This document shows positions 19,277 through 27,830 of a DNA stretch of 64,000 nucleotides, piece by piece (positions within the stretch are counted from its first letter, which is position 1; every line of letters starts with the position of its first letter). Made by a program: the position numbers and the translations under genes. Source of the stretch: Gardnerella piotii (GTDB taxonomy: Bacteria > Actinomycetota > Actinomycetes > Actinomycetales > Bifidobacteriaceae); assembly GCF_003397585.1 (NCBI RefSeq), contig NZ_QJUV01000001.1, positions 1,178,001 to 1,242,000 on the forward strand. The letters run 5' to 3'. Below the pieces are notes generated by a model, which was not told the origin of the DNA, did no database searches, and saw nothing but the letters and a program-made list of their open reading frames with translations.

Positions 19277-20173
19277 TTAATTCATCTGGTAATTTAGGAT
19301 TTTAGAAACAACATTGCAACTTGTTGTTTCTTCTCCGATTTTATTTGGCTTGCCACTGCCATGCCAATCGGATCCACCAGTAACAAGCAAATTCAAGTCT
19401 TTCGCTAACTCCAATAGTCTTTGTCTTTGCGTTAAAGAGTTGCCACGATGATATACTTCTAAACCGTTAAGACCAACGCTTGCATAGTGTTCTATTTGAG
19501 AATCCGAAAGAATAACAAGATTCCTACTATAATCCGCAGGATGCGCAATAACGCTTACTCCCCCAGCGTGTTTAATAACTTTAATAACCTCATCAACACT
19601 TGGAGATGGCGTTGGAATGTAGTATGGGCCGCGTGGAGCAACAGGACCTGCAAAAGCTTGCGACCTTGTTTCAAAAACGCCTGCAGCAACAAGAGCGTCT
19701 GCAATATGCGGGCGACCAATCGTAGTTAGCGCACCTTGCCCTGCTTGTGCAAGAACATCTTGCCAAGTAATCGGAAAGTCGTGCGACATAAGGTCAACCA
19801 TTTTGCGCGTGCGTTCCAATCTGCGTTTTCTTGTAGTTGCAAACATTTCATTAATGCACTCGTCGTTTGGATTGTAGTTATAAGCAAGCATGTGAACCGA
19901 TATATTTCCCTCTACAGCTGTTATCTCTGATCCAAAAATAACTGGAAAATCAGCGTTTTTAGCAGCTTCTTCAAAATCATGCCAACCAGCAGTAGTATCG
20001 TGATCGCTAATAGCTACTCCACTAAGACCAAGATTTTTAGCTTCATCTACTAATTCTTTTGGAGTTTTAGTGCCATCGGAATATAAAGTATGACAATGCA
20101 AATCCCACCCTAAATCTTGCGATTTAGAATCCAAATTAAAATCGTTATTCGCACTACTACCTATTACAGTCAT
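19277..20173 (-). CDS. PHP-domain phosphoesterase (YciV/RNase AM-like)
   Basis: Metal-dependent phosphoesterase of the PHP family; the closest characterised relatives (YciV/TrpH) are 5'-3' exonucleases acting on short oligonucleotides and on 5' ends of RNA. All metal-ligand motifs are visible: DLHCHTLYSDG, ISDHDT, GSEIT, GRPHIADAL, VIAHPADYSR and TGGSDWHG. About 298 residues is normal. The ATG at 20173 is taken; a TTG at 20218 would add 15 residues. It converges on DUF3107 and diverges from the VKOR gene. Confidence 0.85.
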   Translation of the reverse strand: MTVIGSSANNDFNLDSKSQDLGWDLHCHTLYSDGTKTPKELVDEAKNLGLSGVAISDHDTTAGWHDFEEAAKNADFPVIFGSEITAVEGNISVHMLAYNYNPNDECINEMFATTRKRRLERTRKMVDLMSHDFPITWQDVLAQAGQGALTTIGRPHIADALVAAGVFETRSQAFAGPVAPRGPYYIPTPSPSVDEVIKVIKHAGGVSVIAHPADYSRNLVILSDSQIEHYASVGLNGLEVYHRGNSLTQRQRLLELAKDLNLLVTGGSDWHGSGKPNKIGEETTSCNVVSKILNYQMN

Positions 20174-20251
20174 ATAATTATCGTAAACTGTGGCATGTAA
20201 CGTTTTAAGTCTAAACAATATCTAAATACATTAGCGCTTTGAGGAGTGTTT

Positions 20252-20878
20252 ATGGGTAGCCACAATAATCGCATGAATTCTTGGCGACACTCTGCCGCTT
20301 GGGTTTACATGATTATGCTTATTTCATCCGCAATTGCACTTTTAACATCGCTAATACTTTCTTCCGAGACTTTAGCTCTTGCACGCGCACCGCACAAGGC
20401 GCTTGGATGCGATGTAAACACCGTTGTTTCATGCTCTAAAGTGGCGCAATCTTGGCAAGCGGAATTCATAAGATTTGGAGAACTAAGCTTCCCTAATGCT
20501 TTCTTTGGAATTGCAGCAGAAAGCGTTTTCGTAACGATTGCTGTAGTTGGAATAGCAAAAGTAAAACTTCCAAAATGGCTAGCAACTTTTAGCTGGATTG
20601 GCGGATTAGGCGCACTCTTGTACGCTTATTGGCTGTTTACGCAATCTATGTTTGTTATACAAATTCTTTGCCCATGGTGCCTTGTTTTAATGTTTTGCAC
20701 AACTGTGCAATTTATGTCACTTACACACGCAACATTTAGCGTGCAAGAGATTGGATTAAAAAATAAGATTTTAAGTGCTTACTACCGACTAAATTACGAT
20801 TTAATTGTAGATTTGCTTTGGATTTTTGCTCTTGTATTGCTTATTTTAGGCAAATACGGAAATGCCATATTTGCTTAA
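20252..20878 (+). CDS. Vitamin K epoxide reductase (VKOR) family membrane protein
   Basis: Integral membrane quinone-linked oxidoreductase that reoxidises a DsbA-like thiol oxidase, the actinobacterial counterpart of DsbB. The 208 residues contain four to five membrane helices, the loop Cys pair CDVNTVVSC, the conserved Ser/Leu-containing GELSFPNAFFG loop, and the active-site CPWC in helix 4. The start ATG at 20252 has GAGGAG 5 nt upstream. No DsbA-like partner is encoded in the window. Confidence 0.9.
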   Translation: MGSHNNRMNSWRHSAAWVYMIMLISSAIALLTSLILSSETLALARAPHKALGCDVNTVVSCSKVAQSWQAEFIRFGELSFPNAFFGIAAESVFVTIAVVGIAKVKLPKWLATFSWIGGLGALLYAYWLFTQSMFVIQILCPWCLVLMFCTTVQFMSLTHATFSVQEIGLKNKILSAYYRLNYDLIVDLLWIFALVLLILGKYGNAIFA

Positions 20879-20916
20879 GTCGCAAGTAATAAGACGCAAG
20901 TAATAAGACGCAATTT
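20879..20916. repeat. 14-bp direct repeat
   Basis: CGCAAGTAATAAGA occurs twice in tandem with a third partial copy, between the convergent ends of the VKOR gene and murI. Confidence 0.75.
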
Positions 20917-20925
20917 AATTTTCAA

Positions 20926-21708
20926 TCAGAAATCACCATTAAGCAACGATTGCGATAGCTTAGCAATACGATTACTTGAATCGGAATTAGTAAGCAGAAC
21001 ACTTCCACTATTTTCGCTCGGCGCAAGCAGATCCTTAGATTCTAAAACGCTTTTAAGATGATGAATAGTGCCATCATTACCGTCTACAATATTCACGCAA
21101 TCAGGCAAAAACTCACGGAAGTAGCTTTTATAAAACACAAAATGAGTGCATCCTAAAACAACTGAATCAATATTCGTTAAATCGTAAGAATCAAAATACT
21201 TGTGCAAAGCACTCATAACAATATTTTTATTGCCTAAATCGCCATTTTCCACAATTTCTACCAAATCGGGGCAAGGCCTAGAAAAAATCTTGTGATTTTG
21301 CGTAAAACGATTCATAAGTTCTGCAAACTTGCGTTCTCTAAGAGTTAAAGGCGTAGCTGCAACGATTACGCGCTGAGGCTTGCCGCCACCCAAATCGCAA
21401 GCAAGCTTAAGAGCAGGCTCCATGCCAATAATCGGCATATTGTAATGTGCGCGCAAATCTTTTACAGCAGCAGAAGTGGCGGTATTGCAAGCAATTACAA
21501 CAGCTTTAACATTAAGACTTGCAAAATGCTCAACAATCTTAAAACTAAGATCTCGAACTTCTTGAGGAGTTTTTATGCCATAAGGCGCGTTTGCAGAATC
21601 GCCAAAATAAACAATGCGCTCGTTAGGCATAGATGCGTGAAGTTGACGAACTACAGAAATACCACCAAGACCTGAGTCAAACACACCAATCGGAGCGCAT
21701 GAAGTCAT
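20926..21708 (-). CDS. murI: Glutamate racemase
   Basis: Cofactor-independent racemase supplying D-glutamate for peptidoglycan. The two catalytic Cys are present in [13 protein letters not shown] and [11 protein letters not shown], and the N-terminal [13 protein letters not shown] and [11 protein letters not shown] motifs are textbook. 260 residues, normal. Strong GGAGG ribosome-binding site. Upstream lies a 568-bp gap with structured RNA candidates. Confidence 0.96.
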   Translation of the reverse strand: MTSCAPIGVFDSGLGGISVVRQLHASMPNERIVYFGDSANAPYGIKTPQEVRDLSFKIVEHFASLNVKAVVIACNTATSAAVKDLRAHYNMPIIGMEPALKLACDLGGGKPQRVIVAATPLTLRERKFAELMNRFTQNHKIFSRPCPDLVEIVENGDLGNKNIVMSALHKYFDSYDLTNIDSVVLGCTHFVFYKSYFREFLPDCVNIVDGNDGTIHHLKSVLESKDLLAPSENSGSVLLTNSDSSNRIAKLSQSLLNGDF

Positions 21709-21804
21709 AAAAACCTCCTAATAGACTCTTATTATGTTACTTTTTAGCACAAACATAAGCTTTACAAAACGGAGTCAATAAGATTGCGCGTGTAGAAATT
21801 CTTA

Positions 21805-21881
21805 GTGAAACGCAAGCAGTGGCAGAGATAAACCTAGTAGCTAAGTACCACGGGTTTACCAATGCCCACTGCGCTGCGCAC
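21805..21881 (-). ncRNA. Candidate long-hairpin RNA upstream of murI
   Basis: On the minus strand GTG-CGCAG-GCAGTGG pairs with CCACTGC-TTGCG-CAC, and an inner TAAACC/GGTTTA plus TGGTA/TACTA continue the stem, giving a roughly 77-nt interrupted hairpin of about 26 pairs. Two pairs are G·U only on the minus strand, so that strand is favoured. It could be a murI leader element or a 6S-like small RNA; no family is recognised with certainty. Confidence 0.35.
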
Positions 21882-22007
21882 ATATGGAGCGTCCCCACTA
21901 ATGCAATGGCGAATTTATGCCCAAAGTGTTGCATGTTTTCTTATAAAACTGACAAATACAAACATGAGTAAATTTGTACTGTTGTTATAACGAATCTATA
22001 GGAAGGT

Positions 22008-22148
22008 ATGGAAATCGGAGTGTCGCATCACCTTGCTTTTTCACTTGAGCGTAGCATGAAAAAGCAAATTGATGCGATAGCGCTTGCTCAAAGTGGAAAG
22101 CCAATGCGCTTTCCACGCAAGCGCGACCCCGATTTCGCCTACACTTAG
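22008..22148 (+). CDS. Candidate 46-residue small protein in palindromic element
   Basis: ATG-initiated ORF of 46 codons beginning MEIGVSHHLAFSLERSMKK and ending RFPRKRDPDFAYT, with GGAAGG immediately upstream. The sequence is basic and not recognisable. It spans exactly the hairpin-rich element described separately, so its coding potential may be a by-product of the repeats. It is the only + strand ORF between murI and ileS. Confidence 0.3.
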   Translation: MEIGVSHHLAFSLERSMKKQIDAIALAQSGKPMRFPRKRDPDFAYT

Positions 22149-22156
22149 GCGAAATC
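22011..22156 (+). repeat. Hairpin-rich palindromic element (possible structured RNA)
   Basis: Six helices in 146 bp: GAAATCGG (22011–22018) with CCGATTTC (22129–22136); TGTCGCATCA (22021–22030) with TGATGCGATA (22070–22079), one G·U on this strand; a perfect 11-bp TTGCTTTTTCA stem (22033–22043 / 22057–22067); GCGCTTGC (22080–22087) with GCAAGCGC (22117–22124); GTGGAAAGC (22093–22101) with GCTTTCCAC (22108–22116); and a perfect 10-bp hairpin GATTTCGCCT/AGGCGAAATC (22131–22156) that competes with the first helix. Confidence 0.7.
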
Positions 22157-22276
22157 CGAAGACCAACAAAACGCACGCCACAAAACAAATAAACGCCTAA
22201 TTGCTTATATATCCAAAATAAAATTGCCTCCGCGCTAACTACATAACGCGAAGGCACACTATACAATACTTAGCTT

Positions 22277-25200
22277 TTACGCACGCTTAAGACTTACGCT
22301 AAGCTCGGTTGCACTAGGATCAGCCTCTGTAACTTCTAAGCTTGTAGCCAAAGTTTCTTCCGCAATCAAGTCACGGAACTGATTAACTTTAGCAACGTCC
22401 ACAGCTGGCACGCTCAAAGTCAAAGAGATTCTATCGCTAATATCTAAACCGTTCTCCTTGCGAGCATCTTGAACAGCACGAATAGCGTCGCGAGCGTAAC
22501 CTTCCGCAAGCAAATCGCTAGTCAAAGCAGTGTCAAGCATAACGAAACCGCCAGTTGGCATTGCAGCAGAAGCAGTATTTGCAGCCACTTGAGCATCCGA
22601 AGACTCAACGCGATTTACAAGCTCATATTCGCCTTGTTCAAGCGCAACTTCGCCATTTGGAGTATTAACAACAGGAACACCAGAGCCGTCAACACGCCAA
22701 TCACCACTCTTCGAAGCCTTAATAGCAAATTGCACCTGCTTACCCAAACGAGGACCAGCTGCGCGCGCATTCACCTTAAGCTCGTGAACAATCTTCAAAC
22801 CGTGGTCGCCTGCATCTTCCAAAGTGCAGAATGTAACATTCTTAACGTTAAGCTCGCGCTCAAGCACCTGCTCGTAAGGCTCTACAGCAGCAGTATTTTC
22901 TGCAACAACAGTCAAGTTTGCCAACGGCTGACGCACGCGCAACTGTTCTGCCTTACGCAACGAAAGCGTAGAAGAAACAACCTCGCGAACCTTATCCATA
23001 GCAGCAACCAAAGCATCATCGTGAGCAAGAACAGCACCAAGCTCAGTGACTTCGCCAGCCTTAGGGTTCTTCTCGCCATCTGAAAGCATTTGCGGCTCAA
23101 CCAAATAAGGCCAATCAGCCAAATGCACGGATTCGCCGCCAGTAAGACCACGCCACACAGCCTCCGCTTCCATAGGAGCAAGAGGGGAAATCGTGCGCAT
23201 AAACACTTCCAACACAGTGTAAAGCATGTTGAAAGCAGTCTCGTCTTCATTCCAGAATCGGTCACGGCTGCCGCGAATATACCAATTCGTAAGCACGTCA
23301 ATAAAATCGCCAACTGCCGCGCAAGCATCGCTAATCGCAAACTCGTTCAAGCACTTTTCTACGCGCTCAACAAGCAAACGCGTGCGAGCAAGCAAGTAGC
23401 GATCCATGTTACAAAGGCCTGCAACCTCGTCTGCGCGAAGCATACGAGCATCGTAGCCCTTACCACCATTTGCAGCGTTAGCATACAAAGTGAAGAAGTA
23501 GTAAGAGCTCCAAACTGGAAGCATAACCTGACGAACCGTATCCCTAATGCCGTCTGCAGTCACAATCAAATTGCCGCCGCGCAAAATTGGCGAAGACATG
23601 AGGAACCAGCGCATTGCGTCCGAACCGTATTCGTTGAAAACGCCATTAACATCTGGGTAGTTGCGCAAATGCTTACTCATCTTCTGACCGTCGGAACCAA
23701 GCACAATGCCGTGGCAAATCACGTTCTTAAAAGCTGGGCGATCAAATAGAGCCGTAGCCATAATGTGAAGTGTGTAGAACCATCCACGAGTCTGACCAAT
23801 GTATTCAACGATGTAATCGCATGGGAAGTGCTCTTCGAAGAAGTCCTTATTTTCAAAAGGATAATGGAACTGTGCAAAAGGCATAGAACCAGACTCAAAC
23901 CAGCAATCGAGAACGTCCGTAATGCGGTGCATTTGCGACTTTCCAGTAGGATCGTCTGGGTTTGGTCGAGTAAGGCGATCGATATACGGGCGATGCATAT
24001 TAACATTGCCATCGTCGTCGCGAGGATAGTCGCCAAAATCAGCCTTAAGCTCATCCAACGAACCATACACGTCTACGCGCGGATACTTTGGATCGTCACT
24101 CACCCACACTGGGATTGGCGAGCCCCAGAAGCGGTTACGGCTAATCGACCAATCACGAGCGTTAGAAAGCCACTTGCCGAACTGGCCGTCTTTAACGTTT
24201 CCAGGAATCCAATTAATCTCTTGATTAAGCTCAAGCAAACGCTTCTTAATCTTTGTAACAGAAACAAACCAGCTAGAAACAGGCTTGTAAATAAGCGGAG
24301 TTGCGCAACGCCAGCAATGAGGATAGCTGTGCACGTAGCTTTTTTCTTGGAACAGCAATGCGCGCTGATCTTCTGGCATTTGAGCAAGCGGGCCGTCTCC
24401 TGCACGCAAGTTGCGCAAAATTGGCAAGTTGGCATCGAAAACGTACAAGCCTTCGTAATCTGGGCAATCACTTGTAAACTTGCATCCTGCGTCAAGCACG
24501 TCAACGCTGCGAATTTCGTGCGCGTTAAGCGTGTTCATATCGTCCTCGCCGTAAGGAGCTTGGTGAACAAGGCCAGTACCTTCTGCAGTGTCAACATAAT
24601 CTGCTGTAAAAATCGTAAAAGCATTAGGACCAGGAGTACCACCTTCGGCGAGCGCAGATTCGCCAGCAAAGTATGGGAACACTGGGTAGTAACGCCAGCC
24701 TGCCATTTCAGCGCCCTTAAGTTCGCGCACAACCTCGTAGTTTTCGCCAAGTTCCTTAGTGTAAGATCCAAGCAAAGGCTTGCCAATGTAGAACTTTTTG
24801 CCTGCAAACTTGCCTTCAGTTGGACGAACTTCCACGTAGTCAATGTCTGCGCCAACTACGATTGCGAAGTTTGTTGGAACTGTCCAAGGAGTGGTGGTCC
24901 AGAATACTGCGTAAGCGTCGTCTTCGTCGCGAAGCTTAACGGCGACGGAAACAGTTGTATCCTGGCGGTTTTGGTACACATCCGCATCCATGCGAAGCTC
25001 GTGAGCGCTAAGAGGAGTCTGGTCCTTTGGGCAGTACGGAAGAACGCGGTAGCCCTTGTAAGCCAAGCCCTTATCGTAAAGCTGCTTAAACGCCCACATT
25101 ACGGATTCCATGTATGGAATATTCAGCGTTTTGTAGCCGCGCTCGAAATCAACCCAGCGAGCCTGACGATGCACGTAGTTTTGCCACTCATTTGTGTACT

Positions 25201-25687
25201 TCAAAACGCTGGCACGGCAAGCATCATTGAACTTTGCGATGCCCATTTTTTCGATTTGATCAACCGACTCAATGCCAAGTTCCTTCTGCGCTTCCAACTC
25301 TGCTGGAAGTCCGTGAGTATCCCAACCAAAAACGCGGTTTACTTTGCGTCCGCGCATGGTTTGATAGCGCGGAACAACGTCTTTTGCATAACCTGTAAGA
25401 AGGTGACCGTAGTGAGGAAGACCGTTTGCGAATGGAGGGCCGTCGAAGAACACGAACTCGTTTTGGCTACCCTTGCCAGACGGGCGGTATTCGATTGACT
25501 TGCGGAAAGTGTTATTTGCATCCCAATATTGAAGAACGGACTCTTCAAGCTTTGGGAAGGAAGGATTTGGTGCAACTTGCGCTCCAGCGTTTTCTTGCGT
25601 TGATACAGAAACACTTGCCTTTGGATATACGTTATTTGTAGACGTATTTTCGGATGCGTTTGCGGCTGGACTAGTGGATTCGCTCAC
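22277..25687 (-). CDS. ileS: Isoleucyl-tRNA synthetase
   Basis: Class Ia synthetase charging tRNA-Ile and editing valine. The HIGH-type motif is GLPHYGHLL, the KMSKS loop is GQKMSKHLRNYP, and the CP1 editing domain contains TTPWTVPTNFAI and GTGLVHQAPYGEDD. The C-terminal anticodon domain ends with SVSLKRA. Length 1136 residues from the GTG at 25687, chosen because GAGGAG lies upstream and because the T-box leader occupies the ORF extension further up. It is regulated by the T-box; the first 40 residues are Ser/Ala/Asn-rich and poorly conserved. Confidence 0.96.
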   Translation of the reverse strand: MSESTSPAANASENTSTNNVYPKASVSVSTQENAGAQVAPNPSFPKLEESVLQYWDANNTFRKSIEYRPSGKGSQNEFVFFDGPPFANGLPHYGHLLTGYAKDVVPRYQTMRGRKVNRVFGWDTHGLPAELEAQKELGIESVDQIEKMGIAKFNDACRASVLKYTNEWQNYVHRQARWVDFERGYKTLNIPYMESVMWAFKQLYDKGLAYKGYRVLPYCPKDQTPLSAHELRMDADVYQNRQDTTVSVAVKLRDEDDAYAVFWTTTPWTVPTNFAIVVGADIDYVEVRPTEGKFAGKKFYIGKPLLGSYTKELGENYEVVRELKGAEMAGWRYYPVFPYFAGESALAEGGTPGPNAFTIFTADYVDTAEGTGLVHQAPYGEDDMNTLNAHEIRSVDVLDAGCKFTSDCPDYEGLYVFDANLPILRNLRAGDGPLAQMPEDQRALLFQEKSYVHSYPHCWRCATPLIYKPVSSWFVSVTKIKKRLLELNQEINWIPGNVKDGQFGKWLSNARDWSISRNRFWGSPIPVWVSDDPKYPRVDVYGSLDELKADFGDYPRDDDGNVNMHRPYIDRLTRPNPDDPTGKSQMHRITDVLDCWFESGSMPFAQFHYPFENKDFFEEHFPCDYIVEYIGQTRGWFYTLHIMATALFDRPAFKNVICHGIVLGSDGQKMSKHLRNYPDVNGVFNEYGSDAMRWFLMSSPILRGGNLIVTADGIRDTVRQVMLPVWSSYYFFTLYANAANGGKGYDARMLRADEVAGLCNMDRYLLARTRLLVERVEKCLNEFAISDACAAVGDFIDVLTNWYIRGSRDRFWNEDETAFNMLYTVLEVFMRTISPLAPMEAEAVWRGLTGGESVHLADWPYLVEPQMLSDGEKNPKAGEVTELGAVLAHDDALVAAMDKVREVVSSTLSLRKAEQLRVRQPLANLTVVAENTAAVEPYEQVLERELNVKNVTFCTLEDAGDHGLKIVHELKVNARAAGPRLGKQVQFAIKASKSGDWRVDGSGVPVVNTPNGEVALEQGEYELVNRVESSDAQVAANTASAAMPTGGFVMLDTALTSDLLAEGYARDAIRAVQDARKENGLDISDRISLTLSVPAVDVAKVNQFRDLIAEETLATSLEVTEADPSATELSVSLKRA

Positions 25688-25689
25688 TG

Positions 25690-25905
25690 TGCTCTCCTCG
25701 CTCAACAGGGTGAATATTTCCCTGCGAGGACGACAGTTACTGCCGCGGTACCACCTCGCTTGCTGCAAAAATGCTTATGCAACTCTTGCAGCCTCTCGTG
25801 TTTGGCTATGCGGGCCAACCCCGTCGGTTCTAATAAGCAAGAATCTTACGAATCCTCGCCGTTCTTCCGAAAACTCCCCGCCGATAACGGATCATCGCTT
25901 AAGTT
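25690..25905 (-). promoter_or_regulatory. ileS T-box riboswitch (translational type)
   Basis: The minus strand carries the T-box sequence GAGGTGGTACCGCGG (25759–25744). Upstream, the likely specifier codon ATC (25885–25883) lies in GTTATCGG, followed by GGGGAGTTTTCGGAAGAACGG as in actinobacterial short-stem-I ileS leaders. Two exclusive helices are visible: CCTCGC (25729–25724) pairs either with GCGAGG of the T-box (25759–25754) or with GCGAGGA at the Shine-Dalgarno (25701–25695). Binding of uncharged tRNA-Ile should therefore free the ribosome site. Confidence 0.9.
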
Positions 25906-25975
25906 AGAAATAATCTAACACTATCCCCTAACATTAGGAAGATTTCGCGACTCGCGAATAATTTTCATGACATTT

Positions 25976-27061
25976 TCATGACATATTATCCAAAAATGCT
26001 TTAGCTTCATTAGCATTACTAAAAACAATGCCATCTTCAGCAATTTTGCCATCTATAATTTGATTAGCGTGATTCATAGCTTTAAGCGTTGGTTCGTTGG
26101 GAACAGGCAAGTTACTATTCAAGGTAATATTTTCTTTAATTTTATTTTTCCAATCATAAAATTCATTAATACTAGACATTCCAATGCATTCAATAACATT
26201 TTTGGAACAACTTGGCACTTCAACGCAAAGCGCACTTAGTAATTTCTCAATTTTCTCTAAAAACTCTAGATAATAGTTAGTGTCTAAGAATAAGTCGAAA
26301 TCTTTAATAAGCTGAAAAACTGTTGCATTGAAACTATGTGGTCTAGCACAATACAAACGTTCATCATGCGCACAAATATTTCTGAACTCTTTAATTCTTC
26401 TATAAGTAGAATCAATTTTTATTGACGTAATATCTTTTTGAGAACAGTGTGAAGAATTATAAAGTTCAGTATATTCCCTAGCAACCAAACCTCTCATGCA
26501 TCTAGTTTGAACTTTGTAAAACCAGAATATCTGTCCGAAAGTTAGGTCATTAGATAAAACCCATAATGGAACCTGACCATCGTGATTATTGATACAATGC
26601 CGTATGTATTCTTTCCCTAGATTTAATTTTTTATTATTTGACGTATTATTTTCTATAATTCGATTAAATGCTCTAACTAAACCGCGCGATTCCTTTGGAT
26701 CTTCATAATTAGCTTCATTAAGGTAAGCATTGACTTCATTATCGTGAATCTGGCTAAAACAATATGAACATGATGATCTTAACAATGCTTCTGTTCTAGT
26801 TGTAGCCGCAAAAATAATACCACGAAGTTCGCGATCAAATTTAAAAAGATAATAAATGTGTTCAAACTTTGTTCCTTGAACATATTTATTCGAATTTTTT
26901 GATTCAAGAAATGGATTTTTATACCCATTCACAACGCTATAGTAGCCTTCTCTTTCAAGTATTTCCATAGCTTTAAGCTCATCAGAAAACACTACTCCTC
27001 TAGACTTAAGCAATTTTATTTGCTGCTTGATAGTAGTAAAAGGCTTATAAATCACCATCAT
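25976..27061 (-). CDS. Abi_2-family abortive infection protein (AbiD/AbiF type, HEPN motif)
   Basis: Predicted phage-defence protein of the Abi_2 family. The N-terminal family signature is clear: KPFTTIKQQIKLLKSRG, EREGYYSVVNGYKNPF. In the middle are FDRELRGIIFAATTRTEALL and VPLWVLSNDLTFGQI, then FRNICAHDERLY, which fits the HEPN RNase Rx4H signature (about residue 230), so RNA cleavage is likely. The C-terminal 80 residues are variable. About 361 residues. The start at 27061 (MMVIYKP) follows GGTGGG; the second ATG at 27058 has better spacing. Compositionally very A+T-rich and placed beside tRNA-Arg between housekeeping genes, suggesting lateral gain. Confidence 0.85.
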   Translation of the reverse strand: MMVIYKPFTTIKQQIKLLKSRGVVFSDELKAMEILEREGYYSVVNGYKNPFLESKNSNKYVQGTKFEHIYYLFKFDRELRGIIFAATTRTEALLRSSCSYCFSQIHDNEVNAYLNEANYEDPKESRGLVRAFNRIIENNTSNNKKLNLGKEYIRHCINNHDGQVPLWVLSNDLTFGQIFWFYKVQTRCMRGLVAREYTELYNSSHCSQKDITSIKIDSTYRRIKEFRNICAHDERLYCARPHSFNATVFQLIKDFDLFLDTNYYLEFLEKIEKLLSALCVEVPSCSKNVIECIGMSSINEFYDWKNKIKENITLNSNLPVPNEPTLKAMNHANQIIDGKIAEDGIVFSNANEAKAFLDNMS

Positions 27062-27094
27062 TCCCACCAAATCCCCCGCCATTAGATGCACAAA

Positions 27095-27120
27095 GAGCCA
27101 ATCAATCACTTGATTGGCTC
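27095..27120 (-). terminator. Perfect 11-bp hairpin between tRNA-Arg and abi
   Basis: GAGCCAATCAA and its exact complement flank a 4-nt loop; on the minus strand TTTG follows. It lies 34 bp upstream of the abi start, so it may end tRNA-Arg transcripts or attenuate abi. Confidence 0.6.
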
Positions 27121-27240
27121 TTCGCGAACCAGACACAGCCTGGCTTCACCACGTATCTATTCTACAAAAGAAACTAATATTTGTCAAAAAATAAACAAAC
27201 TATATACAGCACACAACCAAATATAGCTATACACAAAAAG

Positions 27241-27313
27241 TGCCCCGAATCAGAATCGAACTGACGACACCCACTTTAGGAGAGTGGTGCTCTATCCACT
27301 GAGCTACCGAGGC
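27241..27313 (-). tRNA. tRNA-Arg (CCU)
   Basis: Minus-strand cloverleaf: acceptor GCCTCGG/TCGGGGC region, D arm GCTC/GAGC, anticodon stem CCACT/AGTGG with loop CTCCTAA (anticodon CCT), T arm with TTCGATT, discriminator A; CCA not encoded. 73 nt. Confidence 0.95.
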
Positions 27314-27430
27314 AGTTTAGTTGATTGCAGCGCGCAACACGCAAAACGAAACATGCGCACGCTTCTTGCAAAGCAACAAATGGCAATTATACACCATGGC
27401 GTGGTTTACGCGCTATAACGCACTCAAGAT

Positions 27431-27742
27431 TCACGATTCAAGATTCGACTGCGTTCCAGCAGTTGCTGCTGTAGCCGACTGCTCCGCTTGAGCCGCGTCC
27501 AACTTAGCGCGAACCGATGCAAGCAAGCCCTGCGCACGCTTTGCTAACGCCTCTCCAAGCTCCCATTGATGCATAGACTGATCTAAAGTCAAGCCGCCAG
27601 CCTCAAGCGCTTTAACAGCTTGCACAAGCTTTTCGCGCGCCTCTTCGTAAGGCATTGCGTCAATCGCAGCTCGCTCTTCGCTGCTAAGCGTGCTAATCGC
27701 ATCAACTTTTGCACCATTTTCGCGCGTAGTTTCGTCACTCAT
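27431..27742 (-). CDS. xseB: Exodeoxyribonuclease VII small subunit
   Basis: Small subunit of ExoVII, which degrades single-stranded DNA into oligonucleotides together with XseA. The core is typical: MPYEEAREKLVQAVKALEAGGLTLDQSMHQWELGEALAKR shows the conserved coiled-coil family pattern (residues about 25–65), followed by an Ala/Gln-rich tail. About 103 residues from the ATG at 27742, which has AAGG 6 nt upstream; an ATG two codons earlier is possible. It follows xseA by 80 bp. Confidence 0.93.
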   Translation of the reverse strand: MSDETTRENGAKVDAISTLSSEERAAIDAMPYEEAREKLVQAVKALEAGGLTLDQSMHQWELGEALAKRAQGLLASVRAKLDAAQAEQSATAATAGTQSNLES

Positions 27743-27779
27743 AATCATCCTTTTCTAATTTTTATTTAAAACTTTTTTT

Positions 27780-27830
27780 ATTTTACGACTTTACAGCTTT
27801 ATAACTTTACGACTTTACGACTTTACGACT
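27780..27830. repeat. 9-bp tandem repeat ACTTTACG over the xseA stop
   Basis: Copies of CTTTACGA (unit of 9 bp) run from within the last xseA codons through its TAA into the spacer. Because the unit is 9 bp, successive in-frame copies each read Lys-Ser-stop. Confidence 0.8.

Noticed and set aside
21985-22266. 93-codon minus-strand ORF downstream of ileS
   Set aside because: It crosses the hairpin element antisense, has no ribosome site and no recognisable domain.
23765-25498. 577-codon + strand ORF opposite ileS
   Set aside because: It is antisense to the conserved ileS frame, has a Cys/Val/Asn-biased composition with no domain, and no ribosome site.
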